The notes: generated by a model from the letters alone, not told the origin. DNA of 64,000 nucleotides from Puteibacter caeruleilacunae (GCA_005217565.1 SJCO01000001.1:499893-563892); one strand, 5' to 3'; shown: positions 36,575 to 45,935, numbered from the stretch's first letter. Translations and numbers: made by a program.

Positions 36575-38065
36575 TTATCTCACAATAAAAGCCTCATCTT
36601 GTACTAACTTCACCATAGCCTCAATATCATCTTTTAGCAGCCTGTCGTCTTCTAGTTTATCAACCTTTTTACGGATAGTTGAAAAGTTTTGTTCTATGAT
36701 TGGTGAAAATTTGTTTGGACGTCGGAATTCCATAGCCTGAGCGGCATACATTAATTCAATGGCAAAGATTTTTTCCAGATTATTTAGAATCTGATTAAAC
36801 TTTCTTCCAGAAATACTACCCATCGAAACATGGTCTTCTTGTCCAAGCGAGGTTGGGATACTATCGGCTGATGGAGGGAAGCATAAAGATTTATTTTCAG
36901 TAACTAAAGCAGCAGTAGTGTACTGGGGAATCATTAATCCCGAGTTTAATCCTCCATTTACTGTTAGTAAGCGAGGTAGACCATACTTGCCTTCTAGCAT
37001 TAGATAACACCTTCTGTCTGAGATATTACCTAGTTCAGATGCTGCTAATGCTGCATAATCGATAGCCATAGCCAATGGCTGTCCATGGAAATTACCTCCG
37101 GAGATTGCAATTTCATCGGATATAACAATCGGATTATCAGTAACCGAATTCATTTCAACTTCAGCTAGTTCGTTTAAGTGTGACCATGCATTTCTGCTTG
37201 CGCCATGAACTTGAGGAATACAACGAATTGAGTATGGATCTTGTACTCTTTGGCAGTGTTCATGTACTTTCACATTTTCAGAATCGGTTAGCAAAAAGCG
37301 AATACGCTCAGCAACCCTAAGAGATCCTTTATGTGGACGGATAGAATGAATCTCTTCTCTGAAAGGAGAAGCACTTCCCATAAATCCTTCAAGACTCATT
37401 GCTCCGGCAACATCTGCCAAATCAAGTAAATATTCCATTCGTGAGAGTCCTAGAATGGTGTGAGCTAGTATGAATTGTGTACCATTAATCAAGCCCAGTC
37501 CTTCTTTTGCTTTTAGTTCTAAGGGGGCCATTTGTTTTTGACTATAGAATTCTTTTGCAGAAACAATTGAACCGTTTACAATAAGTTCTCCTTCTCCAAT
37601 TAGCGGTAGAAAAAGATGTGATAAAGGAGCTAAATCTCCGGAAGCACCCACCGAACCTTGCTCTGGTACTATTGGAATAATATCATTGTCAATAAAGTAA
37701 ATAATACGGTTGATCACTTCTAGTTGCACCCCTGAATACCCCTGACTTAATGCATGTACTTTGCAAATCATCATCAGTTTCGATAATGTTTTGTCAATTG
37801 GTTTTCCCACACCTACAGCATGAGTAATTAATAAGTTTTTCTGGAGAATATTGGTTTCCTCAGGCGTTATTTGGGTATCACATAGAGGTCCGAATCCTGT
37901 ATTAATCCCATAAACAGGATTGTTCCCAGATGCCATTGTTTCAACTTTTTCGCGACATGCGTTGATTTTATCAATAGCTTCTTCTACCAAAACGGCACGT
38001 AATTCTCCTCTAACAATGGCCATTGCCTGCTGTACTGTCAAATGATCTATTCCGTATTTAAACAT
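36575..38065 (-). CDS. hutH: Histidine ammonia-lyase
   Basis: 496 aa. It eliminates ammonia from L-histidine to give urocanate, the entry step of histidine use. The MIO electrophile forms from Ala141-Ser142-Gly143 in GSVGASGDLAPLSH. Other conserved segments are YGINTGFGPL and QEDHVSMG. First gene of a four-gene operon (hutH, hutU, hutI, hutG) on the minus strand, divergent from a LysR regulator with a 115-bp shared upstream region. A TAAATTTG -7 element at 38123-38130 faces this gene. Confidence 0.96.
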   Translation of the reverse strand: MFKYGIDHLTVQQAMAIVRGELRAVLVEEAIDKINACREKVETMASGNNPVYGINTGFGPLCDTQITPEETNILQKNLLITHAVGVGKPIDKTLSKLMMICKVHALSQGYSGVQLEVINRIIYFIDNDIIPIVPEQGSVGASGDLAPLSHLFLPLIGEGELIVNGSIVSAKEFYSQKQMAPLELKAKEGLGLINGTQFILAHTILGLSRMEYLLDLADVAGAMSLEGFMGSASPFREEIHSIRPHKGSLRVAERIRFLLTDSENVKVHEHCQRVQDPYSIRCIPQVHGASRNAWSHLNELAEVEMNSVTDNPIVISDEIAISGGNFHGQPLAMAIDYAALAASELGNISDRRCYLMLEGKYGLPRLLTVNGGLNSGLMIPQYTTAALVTENKSLCFPPSADSIPTSLGQEDHVSMGSISGRKFNQILNNLEKIFAIELMYAAQAMEFRRPNKFSPIIEQNFSTIRKKVDKLEDDRLLKDDIEAMVKLVQDEAFIVR

Positions 38066-38122
38066 TGTTTCGATGTTTTATGAATTTCATTACTCTATTT
38101 AATGCTGAAAAAAATCTATATG

Positions 38123-38130
38123 CAAATTTA
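38123..38130 (-). promoter_or_regulatory. Candidate -7 element of the hut operon
   Basis: TAAATTTG on the minus strand, an exact TAnnTTTG match, 57 bp upstream of hutH. The -33 region does not match, consistent with an activator-dependent promoter. Confidence 0.4.
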
Positions 38131-38180
38131 GGTATTACATTGATGCTTAATAAGACCATTATTTTATATATTTGATAACT

Positions 38181-39092
38181 ATGAGTAATCAAATAGAATT
38201 TAGACACTACAGGTATTTTTTAGCTGTTGCAGAAGATTTACATTTTCGAAAGGCAGCGGAGCGATTATTTATCTCACAGCCAGGCTTAAGTCGACAAATA
38301 AAGCAAATGGAGGATGAGTTAGGGGTAAAGCTTTTCACTCGTCATAACCGAAAAGTTGAGCTTACCGCTGCAGGTAGCTATCTTCAGCAAGAATTGAAAA
38401 ATAATTTTCGGCAGTTGGATGATTTGATCCATCATGCAAAGTTACTTAACGATGGAATTAAAGGTCATCTGAACTTAGGATTTGTGGGATCAGCAATGCA
38501 AAAGGTTATTCCAGACATTTTATTGAAACTCAAACAAACACATCCTAATATTTTGTTTAGTCTGAACGAGATGGATAATAAGCAACAAATAGAGGCTTTG
38601 TTGAATAAGGAAATTGATGTTGGATTCGTCAGAGTTGAAAGGGTTCCTGGAGAACTTCAAATAAGGGCACTTGAAGAAGATACTTTTTCATTGGTATTAC
38701 CCGAAAATCATCCCATTAATGAAACAACTTTTAAAAGTTTAGCTCAGCTTAAAGATGAATCTTTTATCTTGTTTAATCCCGCTTACAGTGAGTCGTATTA
38801 TGAAAAAATAATGCAAATATTTGATGATAGTGGTTTTACTCCAACTACATCTCATTCAACAGTTGATGCTAGTTCTATTTATCGATTAGTTGAAAATGAT
38901 TTTGGTATTTCCATTGTTCCTACATCATTGAAGCATGGATTTGATTTAAAGATTAAATTTATAGAATTGGAGGATATCCCTCAAAGAACAACTCTCCGAA
39001 TGGTATGGAATCCTAAATGTTCCAATCCAATATTAAAGAGTTTTCTGCAATATTCAGAGAAAGAGTATGTCGAAAGTGCTAAAAACGATTGA
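38181..39092 (+). CDS. LysR-family transcriptional regulator, probably of hut
   Basis: 303 aa from ATG 38181. A TTG three codons upstream is possible but would lie inside the -7 element. The N-terminal winged HTH (residues about 3-62, RHYRYFLAVAEDLHFRKAAERL, ISQPGLSRQI) and the two-lobed effector domain (about 90-295) are standard. Its divergent position next to hutH suggests that it activates hutHUIG in response to histidine or urocanate. Most proteobacterial hut operons use the GntR-type HutC instead. TATATTTG at 38167-38174 ends only 6 bp before the ATG, so the mRNA may be leaderless. Confidence 0.92.
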   Translation: MSNQIEFRHYRYFLAVAEDLHFRKAAERLFISQPGLSRQIKQMEDELGVKLFTRHNRKVELTAAGSYLQQELKNNFRQLDDLIHHAKLLNDGIKGHLNLGFVGSAMQKVIPDILLKLKQTHPNILFSLNEMDNKQQIEALLNKEIDVGFVRVERVPGELQIRALEEDTFSLVLPENHPINETTFKSLAQLKDESFILFNPAYSESYYEKIMQIFDDSGFTPTTSHSTVDASSIYRLVENDFGISIVPTSLKHGFDLKIKFIELEDIPQRTTLRMVWNPKCSNPILKSFLQYSEKEYVESAKND

Positions 39093-39117
39093 ACTTTGAG
39101 TGAATTTTAGCGGATAT

Positions 39118-39155
39118 AAAAAAAGCGTTCTAGATATTATCTAAAACGCTTTTTG
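39118..39155. terminator. Bidirectional terminator shared by LysR gene and tRNA-Arg
   Basis: AAAAAGCGTT-TAGAT type arms form a long near-perfect stem (about 15 bp) around a short loop, with A-run and T-run on either side. It follows the LysR gene on the plus strand and the tRNA on the minus strand. Confidence 0.85.
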
Positions 39156-39230
39156 GTGAACCTGAAGGGACTCGAACCCCTAACCTCTTGGGCCGTAACC
39201 AAGTGCTCTATCCAATTAAGCTACAGGTCC
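39154..39230 (-). tRNA. tRNA-Arg (anticodon ACG), CCA encoded
   Basis: On the minus strand the acceptor GGACCTG pairs with CAGGTTC (one G-U). The D arm AGCTTAATTGGATAGAGC, the anticodon stem CTTGG/CCAAG around loop TTACGGC, and the T arm with GGTTCGAGTCC complete the cloverleaf. The loop places ACG at positions 34-36, which reads CGU/CGC/CGA after A-to-I editing. Discriminator A is followed by an encoded CCA. Confidence 0.95.
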
Positions 39231-39449
39231 GTTGCCAAATGCGATGCAAATATAAGTGCTTTTTTTTTCTGCGCAATACTTCTGGGCTATAAATTTCAAT
39301 AAAAAAATCGCTGGATCCGTTAACTGCTCTATGTTTCAGTGATTTGGTGAAGTGAAAAAAGTTCAAAAAAAAATGCGTGAATAAATTTCGCGCATTACAG
39401 ATATTTATGCGTTAAGGCATAAATGAAAAAGTAGTCCTACTTGAGGACA

Positions 39450-40184
39450 TTAATAGTCCTCATCTTCTTCCTGTCGTTCAATGATCTCAATAATCTCGTC
39501 AGGGGCCAATTTTTTTACATTGGTGATGATAAGCTCTTCCCTTAAGAAGTTATTGTACTCATTGCATTCTCTGAGTGCCTGCTCAAAGATTTGTTGCAAA
39601 GGTTGGTCAACAGAAATCAAAGCACTAAATGTTACAAAACTTTCGTAGCAATGTGTTTCCTCTAATTCTGCACCATGTTGTTTGAATGAATATGAGAACT
39701 CATCCACCACAATCTTTTTTTGAATATCTGAGAATGGAATAGGTTCTTTAGCTATGGTCACGATAAAATAACGTAGCATTCTTCCTCTACCACCAAGACC
39801 TGTAGATATAAATGCAACTGGTTCATCAACCAATGAAGCTTCAATTAGCATTCTGCTCTCCTGAAGTGCCAGTACAGCCCATTTATGAAGCTCTCGCTCG
39901 GGTTGATGTACATACTTTTCGATGATCCTGTATGCTTTTACATCTTCAAGAAGTGCCAGTTTGCTAAGAATCTGTTTTTTACTGTCGAGCGAAGTCTCTG
40001 CATTGTACAGCAATTCTGCTTCTTCCAGTATATTTTCAGCAGGAGGATTCTGTTTGAGATATTGCGAAACATTAAAGTAATCCCGTTGCTCGTCGATATC
40101 TATCTCTTCTTCTAAAATGCTGAAATTTGCTGGAAGCTGACTCAATGCTTCTTGTATCTTTTGATATATATTTTCGTTTTCCAT
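39450..40184 (-). CDS. HEAT-like helical protein, unknown function
   Basis: 244 aa, acidic, no signal peptide or membrane helix. Residues about 60-115 form helix pairs resembling a HEAT repeat (KAYRIIEKYVHQPERELHKWAVLALQESR). The middle part (SLVDEPVAFISTGLGGRGRMLRYFIVTI) looks like a beta-strand core containing a glycine-rich turn. The C-terminus ends in a very acidic tail. It appears to be a conserved Bacteroidetes hypothetical. It is divergent from feoAB, but nothing in the sequence links it to iron. Confidence 0.6.
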   Translation of the reverse strand: MENENIYQKIQEALSQLPANFSILEEEIDIDEQRDYFNVSQYLKQNPPAENILEEAELLYNAETSLDSKKQILSKLALLEDVKAYRIIEKYVHQPERELHKWAVLALQESRMLIEASLVDEPVAFISTGLGGRGRMLRYFIVTIAKEPIPFSDIQKKIVVDEFSYSFKQHGAELEETHCYESFVTFSALISVDQPLQQIFEQALRECNEYNNFLREELIITNVKKLAPDEIIEIIERQEEDEDY

Positions 40185-40270
40185 CTTGTATTTTCAGGTA
40201 ATAATAACAAAAATAGTGCTATCCTTTCAACATAGCTAGATAGATATTAAAAAATATTGAGAATTAATGA

Positions 40271-40278
40271 TATATTTG
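40271..40278 (+). promoter_or_regulatory. Candidate -7 element of feoAB
   Basis: TATATTTG, an exact TAnnTTTG match 44 bp upstream of the GTG start codon. Confidence 0.4.
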
Positions 40279-40294
40279 TGCTCTTATTTTTATT

Positions 40295-40306
40295 TAATTT
40301 AAATTA
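40295..40306. promoter_or_regulatory. Palindrome, possible operator of feoAB
   Basis: TAATTT-AAATTA is a perfect 12-bp palindrome just downstream of the predicted transcription start of feoAB, a position suited to a repressor. It does not match a standard Fur box. Confidence 0.3.
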
Positions 40307-40321
40307 GAAAAAGGAAATATC

Positions 40322-42781
40322 GTGAGGCTTTCAGAGGTAGAAAATAACGAAACAGTCATCATTACCAAAGTTCGGGGATATGGTGCCTTTCGAAAACGAA
40401 TTTCTGAGATGGGATTCGTTAAAGGAAAAGAAGTGCAGGTTGTAAAAAATGCACCATTGAAAGATCCGATTGAATATAAAGTGATGGATTATAATGTTTC
40501 GTTGCGACGCAATGAGGCAAAAATGATTGAGGTCATTACTCGCGAAGAAGCCAAGCGTATTTACGAGGTAAGCTTCGAGGGAGTAATTGATGATGAAATC
40601 CTAAAGACTTCAGCTACTGAAAAAGGGCGTAATATCAATATCGCATTGGTTGGGAATCCTAATTGTGGAAAGACCAGTTTATTTAATTTTGCATCAGGAT
40701 CGAATGAACATGTAGGTAACTACAGTGGAGTAACGGTTGATGCGAAGGAAGCATTGTTTACGCATAAAGATTATCGTTTTAACCTTATTGATTTACCTGG
40801 AACATATTCCCTAACGGCATATACTCCGGAAGAGAAATTTGTTCGTAAGTTTATACTTGATGAGACTCCTGATATTGTTATCAATGTTGTTGATGCTTCT
40901 AACCTTGAGCGAAATCTATATCTAACCACTCAGTTGATCGATATGGATGTCAAGGTGATCATTGCCTTGAACATGTATGATGAATTGGAAGCTAGTGGTG
41001 CATCTTTCGATTATCAGAACCTTGCTGAAATGATTGGGATTCCCATTATCCCTACAGTTTGTATTAAGGGAGAGGGAGTTGAGGAATTGTTTAATAAGGC
41101 AATTCAGGTTTATGAGGATAAGGATCCTATTGTTCGTCATATCCATATCAATTATGGAGAAGAGGTTGAAAAATCAATTAGAAGGTTAAGAGATATAATA
41201 AAACATGATAGACCTATAACAGTAAAGGCATCTTCACGTTTTATGGTGATTAAACTACTGGAGAAGGATGAAGATATTACGAAAATACTTGAGGACTATT
41301 CAAATTATAAAGATATAAGGGCGAAAACCGAACGGGAGATTAAGCGATTGGAGCTGCTATATGATGAAGATAGCGAAACGATCATAACAGATTCAAAATA
41401 CGGTTTTGTAAATGGAGCATTGAAGGAGACCTATAAACATGGAACGAATCTAACAGCTATAGTCTCAGAAAGGATTGATAAGGTGGTGACAAATAAGTAT
41501 TTAGCATTGCCTTTGTTTCTGCTGTTTATGTACGTCACCTTCTATTGCACTTTTAACCTTGGGGCATATCCGGCTGATTGGATCGATGCAGGAATTTCTA
41601 TGCTTGTGGAGTTTGTCGGTAATGTTATGCCAGATGGAATGTTTAAAGATTTGCTTACTGATGGAATCATCAGTGGTTTAGGTAGTGTATTGGTTTTTGT
41701 TCCTAATATCGTTATTCTGTTTCTATTTATCTCATTAATGGAAGATACTGGCTATATGGCCAGGGCTGCCTTTATCATGGATAAGATAATGCATAGGTTT
41801 GGCCTTCACGGACGATCATTTATCCCTCTACTTATGGGATTTGGATGTAATGTTCCTGCGATTATGGCAACGCGTACATTAAGGAATAGAAGCGATCGGA
41901 TGTTAACTATGCTAATCACTCCGTTTATGTCGTGTAGTGCACGATTACCTGTGTATATCCTGTTCATATCAGCTTTTTTTCCGAATAATAAGGCCTTATA
42001 TCTTATCGGATTATATGTAGGAGGAATTGTTCTTGCATTGATTCTGTCGCAGATATTTAAGCGCGTATTATTTAAAACTCAAGAGTCTCCATTTGTAATG
42101 GAGTTGCCTCCATATCGTTTCCCTACAGTGCGGAATATTATTATCCACATGTGGGATAAAACACAGCATTATTTGAAAAAGATTGGAGGAGTTATTCTTA
42201 TTGCGGTGATTATTATCTGGGCTTTAGGATATTTCCCTCGACATTCAGCTGAATTAGCATCTTTCGATCAGAAGATTGAGAGTTTGCAACAAACTGCTTC
42301 CTTAAATACGGGTGATAATGTTGAGCAAAAGGTGCAGGAATTGCAATCGCAAAGAGAATTACATCAATTGGAGAATTCGTACTTAGGGCAAATAGGGCAT
42401 TTTATTGCTCCTGTCATGAAACCATTAGGTTTCGATTGGAAGATGAGTATTAGTCTGCTTTCGGGTGTTGCTGCAAAAGAGATTGTGGTTAGTACCATGG
42501 GTGTTTTATATCAGTCGGGTGATGATACCGATAACCTTGAAACAAAGCTTAAAAATGAGATTATTCAGAGTGGTGAACGCTACGGGCAACCAGTGTTTGA
42601 TTCGGCCACTGCATTGGCATTTTTGGTATTTGTATTGATCTATTTCCCTTGTATTGCTGTTATAGCTACTATACGAAGGGAGTCAGGAAAAGTAGGGTGG
42701 GCCGTATTTACTATGGTGTACACTTCTGTATTGGCATGGATTATGGCATGGCTTGTACAGATAATAAGCTCGATGTTATGA
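40322..42781 (+). CDS. feoB: Ferrous iron transporter, FeoA-FeoB fusion
   Basis: 819 aa from a GTG start. Residues 1-75 are a FeoA SH3-like domain (MRLSEVENNE... RRNEAKMIEV) fused to FeoB, as in Bacteroides and Porphyromonas. The GTPase domain starts with G1 GNPNCGKT (111-118), then G3 DLPG and G4 NMYD. The membrane part (from about residue 395) has two Gate regions, including GFGCNVPAIMATRT and SGVAAKEIVVSTMG. It imports Fe(II) across the inner membrane, typical of anoxic or reducing habitats. A Cys-rich accessory gene overlaps its stop codon by 4 nt. Confidence 0.96.
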   Translation: MRLSEVENNETVIITKVRGYGAFRKRISEMGFVKGKEVQVVKNAPLKDPIEYKVMDYNVSLRRNEAKMIEVITREEAKRIYEVSFEGVIDDEILKTSATEKGRNINIALVGNPNCGKTSLFNFASGSNEHVGNYSGVTVDAKEALFTHKDYRFNLIDLPGTYSLTAYTPEEKFVRKFILDETPDIVINVVDASNLERNLYLTTQLIDMDVKVIIALNMYDELEASGASFDYQNLAEMIGIPIIPTVCIKGEGVEELFNKAIQVYEDKDPIVRHIHINYGEEVEKSIRRLRDIIKHDRPITVKASSRFMVIKLLEKDEDITKILEDYSNYKDIRAKTEREIKRLELLYDEDSETIITDSKYGFVNGALKETYKHGTNLTAIVSERIDKVVTNKYLALPLFLLFMYVTFYCTFNLGAYPADWIDAGISMLVEFVGNVMPDGMFKDLLTDGIISGLGSVLVFVPNIVILFLFISLMEDTGYMARAAFIMDKIMHRFGLHGRSFIPLLMGFGCNVPAIMATRTLRNRSDRMLTMLITPFMSCSARLPVYILFISAFFPNNKALYLIGLYVGGIVLALILSQIFKRVLFKTQESPFVMELPPYRFPTVRNIIIHMWDKTQHYLKKIGGVILIAVIIIWALGYFPRHSAELASFDQKIESLQQTASLNTGDNVEQKVQELQSQRELHQLENSYLGQIGHFIAPVMKPLGFDWKMSISLLSGVAAKEIVVSTMGVLYQSGDDTDNLETKLKNEIIQSGERYGQPVFDSATALAFLVFVLIYFPCIAVIATIRRESGKVGWAVFTMVYTSVLAWIMAWLVQIISSML

Positions 42782-42978
42782 TACAAGATATAATTACATA
42801 TGTGATCTTAATAACTGTAGGTATGTTGATTGCCTATAAGATGTATCGCTGGTTTAAGCCAGGAAAGATTGAGCCGAAAGCTTCTGATTGTTCCGATGGA
42901 TGCGGATCGTGTGCCCTAAAGAAGAAATGTGCACCCTATGCAAAAGGAGATTATAAGAATGTAACACTACATAAATAA
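42778..42978 (+). CDS. FeoB-associated small Cys-rich membrane protein
   Basis: 66 aa from ATG 42778, which overlaps the feoB stop as ATGA. Longer in-frame starts lie inside feoB and are not needed. One N-terminal membrane helix (residues about 4-22) is followed by a cytoplasmic tail with the Cys pattern CSDGCGSCALKKKC. Such small proteins are regularly found after feoB and may act as FeoC-like accessories or bind iron. Coupled translation with feoB supports membership in the transporter complex. A strong terminator follows. Confidence 0.8.
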   Translation: MIQDIITYVILITVGMLIAYKMYRWFKPGKIEPKASDCSDGCGSCALKKKCAPYAKGDYKNVTLHK

Positions 42979-42979
42979 G

Positions 42980-43016
42980 AAAAAGCCGGTACTATTTTTA
43001 AGTACCGGCTTTTTTA
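42980..43016. terminator. Terminator of feoAB
   Basis: AAAAGCCGGTACT / AGTACCGGCTTTT perfect stem with T-run; convergent with the alcohol dehydrogenase gene. Confidence 0.9.
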
Positions 43017-43021
43017 TGTCA

Positions 43022-44173
43022 TTAAGAACAAAGTTCTAAAATACCTTTGATATCAGCAGGGGTGATGTCGGCATTCTCACCGATATTGAAACCTCTACCT
43101 TCAAATCGTTTTTCAATCTTGTCGATAGTTTCAGTACCAACTTCAACTTCGCTAAGACTAGTCTTAAGTCCGATTGTTTCGAAGAATTCTTTTGTCTTGG
43201 CAATTGCTGCGTCAATAGTGGCATCTCTTGAATCTTCGTTGATGTTCCATACACGCTGAGCAAATTGTACAATCTTATCACCTTTTACGTCACGCTTATA
43301 TTGCATCATCGCCGGCATAACAATCGCAAGTGTTTGTCCGTGATCAATACCATGGAAAGCAGTCAACTCATGACCGATCATATGTGTAGCCCAGTCTTGA
43401 GGTACACCAGCAGCGATCAAACCATTAAGCGCCATAGTTGCCGCCCACATGAAATTAGCTGCAGCATCATAATCCTTTTGATTAGCCAATACTTTTGGTC
43501 CTTCTTCAACCAATGTTTGCATGATACCCTCAGCAAATCGATCCTGAATAGGCGCATTAACTGGGTATGTTAAGTATTGCTCTAATACATGAATAAAGGC
43601 ATCAGCAATACCGTTACTAACTTGCTTAATAGGCAATGAATAGATCGTCTCAGGATCCAAAACAGAGAACTGTGGCATTACCATCGGTGAACCAAAAGCA
43701 AGCTTTTCTTTTGTTTCCCATTTCGTAACTACCGAGTTACCATTCATCTCTGATCCTGTTGCAGGAAGAGTTAAAACAGCTCCAAGAGGAACAGCTTTTG
43801 TTACTCGTGCTGCTTTAGCCAAAATATCCCATGGCTCACCATCGAAATGAACAGCTGCAGCAACAAATTTCGAACCATCGATAACAGATCCTCCACCAAC
43901 AGCAAGGATAAAGTCGATCGATTTCTCTTTAATGATCTCAACAGCCTTCATCAATGTTTCATAATGAGGATTAGGCTCGATACCTGAGAATTCAGTAATA
44001 TCATAACCTTCCAAAGCAGCCATTACTTGATCGTATACACCATTCTTTTTGATGCTACCACCACCATAGGTAAGTAATATTTTTGAGTCTTTTGGAATAT
44101 TGCGGCTCAACTTAGCGGTCTCACCTTTACCGAAAAGAACTTTTACCGGATTGTGAAATACAAAATTATCCAT
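43022..44173 (-). CDS. yqhD: Iron-containing alcohol dehydrogenase (YqhD/BdhA type)
   Basis: 383 aa from the ATG at 44173, which gives the usual start MDNFVFHNPVKVLFGKGE. The frame extends 17 codons upstream without a family match. The N-terminal NAD(P)-binding region has GGGSIKKNGVYDQV and AVGGGSVIDGSK. The metal site lies in MIGHELTAFHGIDHGQT, whose His residues bind iron or zinc. Family members reduce aldehydes with NADPH, such as butanal or reactive lipid aldehydes. Transcribed convergently with feoAB; no partner gene is apparent. Confidence 0.92.
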   Translation of the reverse strand: MDNFVFHNPVKVLFGKGETAKLSRNIPKDSKILLTYGGGSIKKNGVYDQVMAALEGYDITEFSGIEPNPHYETLMKAVEIIKEKSIDFILAVGGGSVIDGSKFVAAAVHFDGEPWDILAKAARVTKAVPLGAVLTLPATGSEMNGNSVVTKWETKEKLAFGSPMVMPQFSVLDPETIYSLPIKQVSNGIADAFIHVLEQYLTYPVNAPIQDRFAEGIMQTLVEEGPKVLANQKDYDAAANFMWAATMALNGLIAAGVPQDWATHMIGHELTAFHGIDHGQTLAIVMPAMMQYKRDVKGDKIVQFAQRVWNINEDSRDATIDAAIAKTKEFFETIGLKTSLSEVEVGTETIDKIEKRFEGRGFNIGENADITPADIKGILELCS

Positions 44174-44294
44174 TGTCAATAGTTTTGTGTTTGAATCGAT
44201 AAAAATATTAAAAATAGATGGCAATGAAGCATGAATCTTTGTTTAATCCATACTATTTTAGCGCAACAATTGATCAAAAAGTAAGAACGAAGAT

Positions 44295-44876
44295 ATGGAG
44301 CAAAATCCCGAAATCGTAAAGTCACGTATTCAGTCCTTGTCGGATGTAGAACTAAAAAAGGTACTAGTTAAAAGGTTAAGCTATCAATCCATGGCCGTTG
44401 ATTTTGCTGTTGAGGAAGCAATTAGCAGGGGTATTATATCGCATCGTGATGAAGTTGATCAATTATTTCCAGCTGAAGAGGAAGCAGGTTTCTCCTTATT
44501 CCCTATGCCTAATAATCAAGAGGGAGCAGAGCGAATGCTAGACAGCTTGGTTCGGATTTTATATATCCTTGGAGTCATTCCTTTGGTTTATGGAGTATTG
44601 AATTTATCTGATTCAGGAACGATTAGTTCGATGTTGCCAATGTTCTTTGGTGCAGCTTGGATATTCATCGCTTTTAAAATAGGGCGCGACCATAAGGCAA
44701 AATTAGTGAATGTATTGGGTGTGTTTTTATCGTTGGAAGTACTCTACCTTTTTCTCGAAATTATCAAGATTTCAGCAATGAAAATGGTTGATTGGGCCAT
44801 CTTGATTAGTGTGGTTTCTTTAACAACCTATTTATTGATGTACATGTGGCGAATTGTAAAACGACTAGCCATATAG
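44295..44876 (+). CDS. Small membrane protein, unknown function
   Basis: 193 aa. The N-terminal 75 residues are soluble and acidic with a helical pattern (MEQNPEIVKSRIQSLSDVE). From residue about 87 there are four hydrophobic segments (RILYILGVIPLVYGVL, MLPMFFGAAWIFIAF, VLGVFLSLEVLYLFL, AILISVVSLTTYLLMYMW), so it is an inner-membrane protein with a cytoplasmic N-terminal domain. I recognise no family. Divergent from yqhD. Confidence 0.65.
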   Translation: MEQNPEIVKSRIQSLSDVELKKVLVKRLSYQSMAVDFAVEEAISRGIISHRDEVDQLFPAEEEAGFSLFPMPNNQEGAERMLDSLVRILYILGVIPLVYGVLNLSDSGTISSMLPMFFGAAWIFIAFKIGRDHKAKLVNVLGVFLSLEVLYLFLEIIKISAMKMVDWAILISVVSLTTYLLMYMWRIVKRLAI

Positions 44877-45073
44877 TGTAAATCCATGTAATGATTTCTT
44901 AGATTTATCTACTAACATTATGAATGAGCACCGGAAGATTACTTGGTGTGAAATTTCGTTGTGGTAATAATTATTGCACTTGGTTGTAAACTATTGCAAA
45001 TTTTTATTGTCATTGATTGATGTAATGAATATAAGAGTAGTATAATCTAGAAACCTATAAAAGCTTATTACGG

Positions 45074-45784
45074 ATGAGAACACTTTCAATAATTAGTATA
45101 TTGACATTAGTTGTATTTTCAACGATGCAGTTAAAAGCCACGTCGCCAAATGAAAAATTGGAGCGGGATGTGACTAAAGAATATGAATTAGGAGATTTTA
45201 GTGAGATTCATTTACGCGGAGGATTCACAGTACATATCGATCAGGCTAAATCTTGTGCTCTTACTGTTCAGGGGGATCAAGATGACCTTGATAAGTTGAC
45301 AATATCATCGAAAAATGGTGTTTTAAAAGTATTTTCAAAGCAACAAGTGATTGGTTTGGATAAGGTTACACTTCATATCAATGTTAAGACACTGGAACGC
45401 CTAAGAATTGAAGGTGGAGGAAAGATAACTTCGGAAGGATACCTTGATGTAAAGGATTTGAATATCAATATTGAAGGCGGAATACGTATGGACATGCAGT
45501 TAGCAGCAAAACATGTTGATTTGCATGCAGAAGGTGGTGTATGGGTTAATCTTGAAGGTGTGAGCAAATACTTTGATGTACACATAGAAGGAGCAGGAAG
45601 AGTGAATGCTCGTCAACTAAAATCAGAGGATGTATCAGTTCATATTGAAGGAGCTGGATTAGCTAATGTACATGCAGAAGAGGAGTTGGATGCAACAATT
45701 GAAGGTGTTGGTAAAGTAAATTATCGTGGAAATCCTGATGTGCGTAAGCAGATTGACGGACTAGGTAGAGTGACCCGTGATTAA
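45074..45784 (+). CDS. DUF2807 (GIN domain) exported adhesin-like protein
   Basis: 236 aa with an N-terminal signal peptide (cleavage after LKA, about residue 22). The mature part is a head-GIN beta-helix, seen as degenerate repeats ending in Gly-Gly or Gly-Ala turns: RIEGGGKIT, NIEGGIRM, HAEGGVWV, HIEGAGRV, TIEGVGKV, IDGLGRV. DUF2807 proteins are abundant at the Bacteroidetes surface or in the periplasm, and their role is not established. A terminator directly follows. Confidence 0.85.
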   Translation: MRTLSIISILTLVVFSTMQLKATSPNEKLERDVTKEYELGDFSEIHLRGGFTVHIDQAKSCALTVQGDQDDLDKLTISSKNGVLKVFSKQQVIGLDKVTLHINVKTLERLRIEGGGKITSEGYLDVKDLNINIEGGIRMDMQLAAKHVDLHAEGGVWVNLEGVSKYFDVHIEGAGRVNARQLKSEDVSVHIEGAGLANVHAEEELDATIEGVGKVNYRGNPDVRKQIDGLGRVTRD

Positions 45785-45815
45785 CGGCTAAAGAATTTGA
45801 TTAAAACGAAATAGG

Positions 45816-45852
45816 TGCGATGACTAAATAATGAGTCATCGCATTTTTTTTA
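45816..45852 (+). terminator. Terminator after the DUF2807 gene
   Basis: GCGATGACT / AGTCATCGC perfect stem with an 8-nt loop and eight T residues. It overlaps the upstream part of the next open frame, which argues that the TfoX-domain gene starts later. Confidence 0.9.
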
Positions 45853-45935
45853 CATTAAGACGCAACCAAATTAAATATTATGTATCAATAGAGTTGAGAA
45901 TGTTTTGTAAATTAGCATTTTTAAACTTAAGTGAT

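Noticed and set aside
39154-39230. tRNA-Arg as an integration site
   Set aside because: No partial tRNA copy, integrase gene or att-like repeat occurs nearby; both neighbours look like ordinary chromosomal genes.
42649-42777. N-terminal extension of the FeoB-associated protein
   Set aside because: It is an out-of-frame shadow of feoB; the ATGA overlap at 42778 is the natural start.
43036-43573. Several frames overlapping the alcohol dehydrogenase on both strands
   Set aside because: All lie inside the well-supported dehydrogenase gene and show no independent protein features.
45831-45935. Long N-terminal extension of the TfoX-domain gene
   Set aside because: It starts inside a strong terminator of the preceding gene; the family match begins after ATG 45936.
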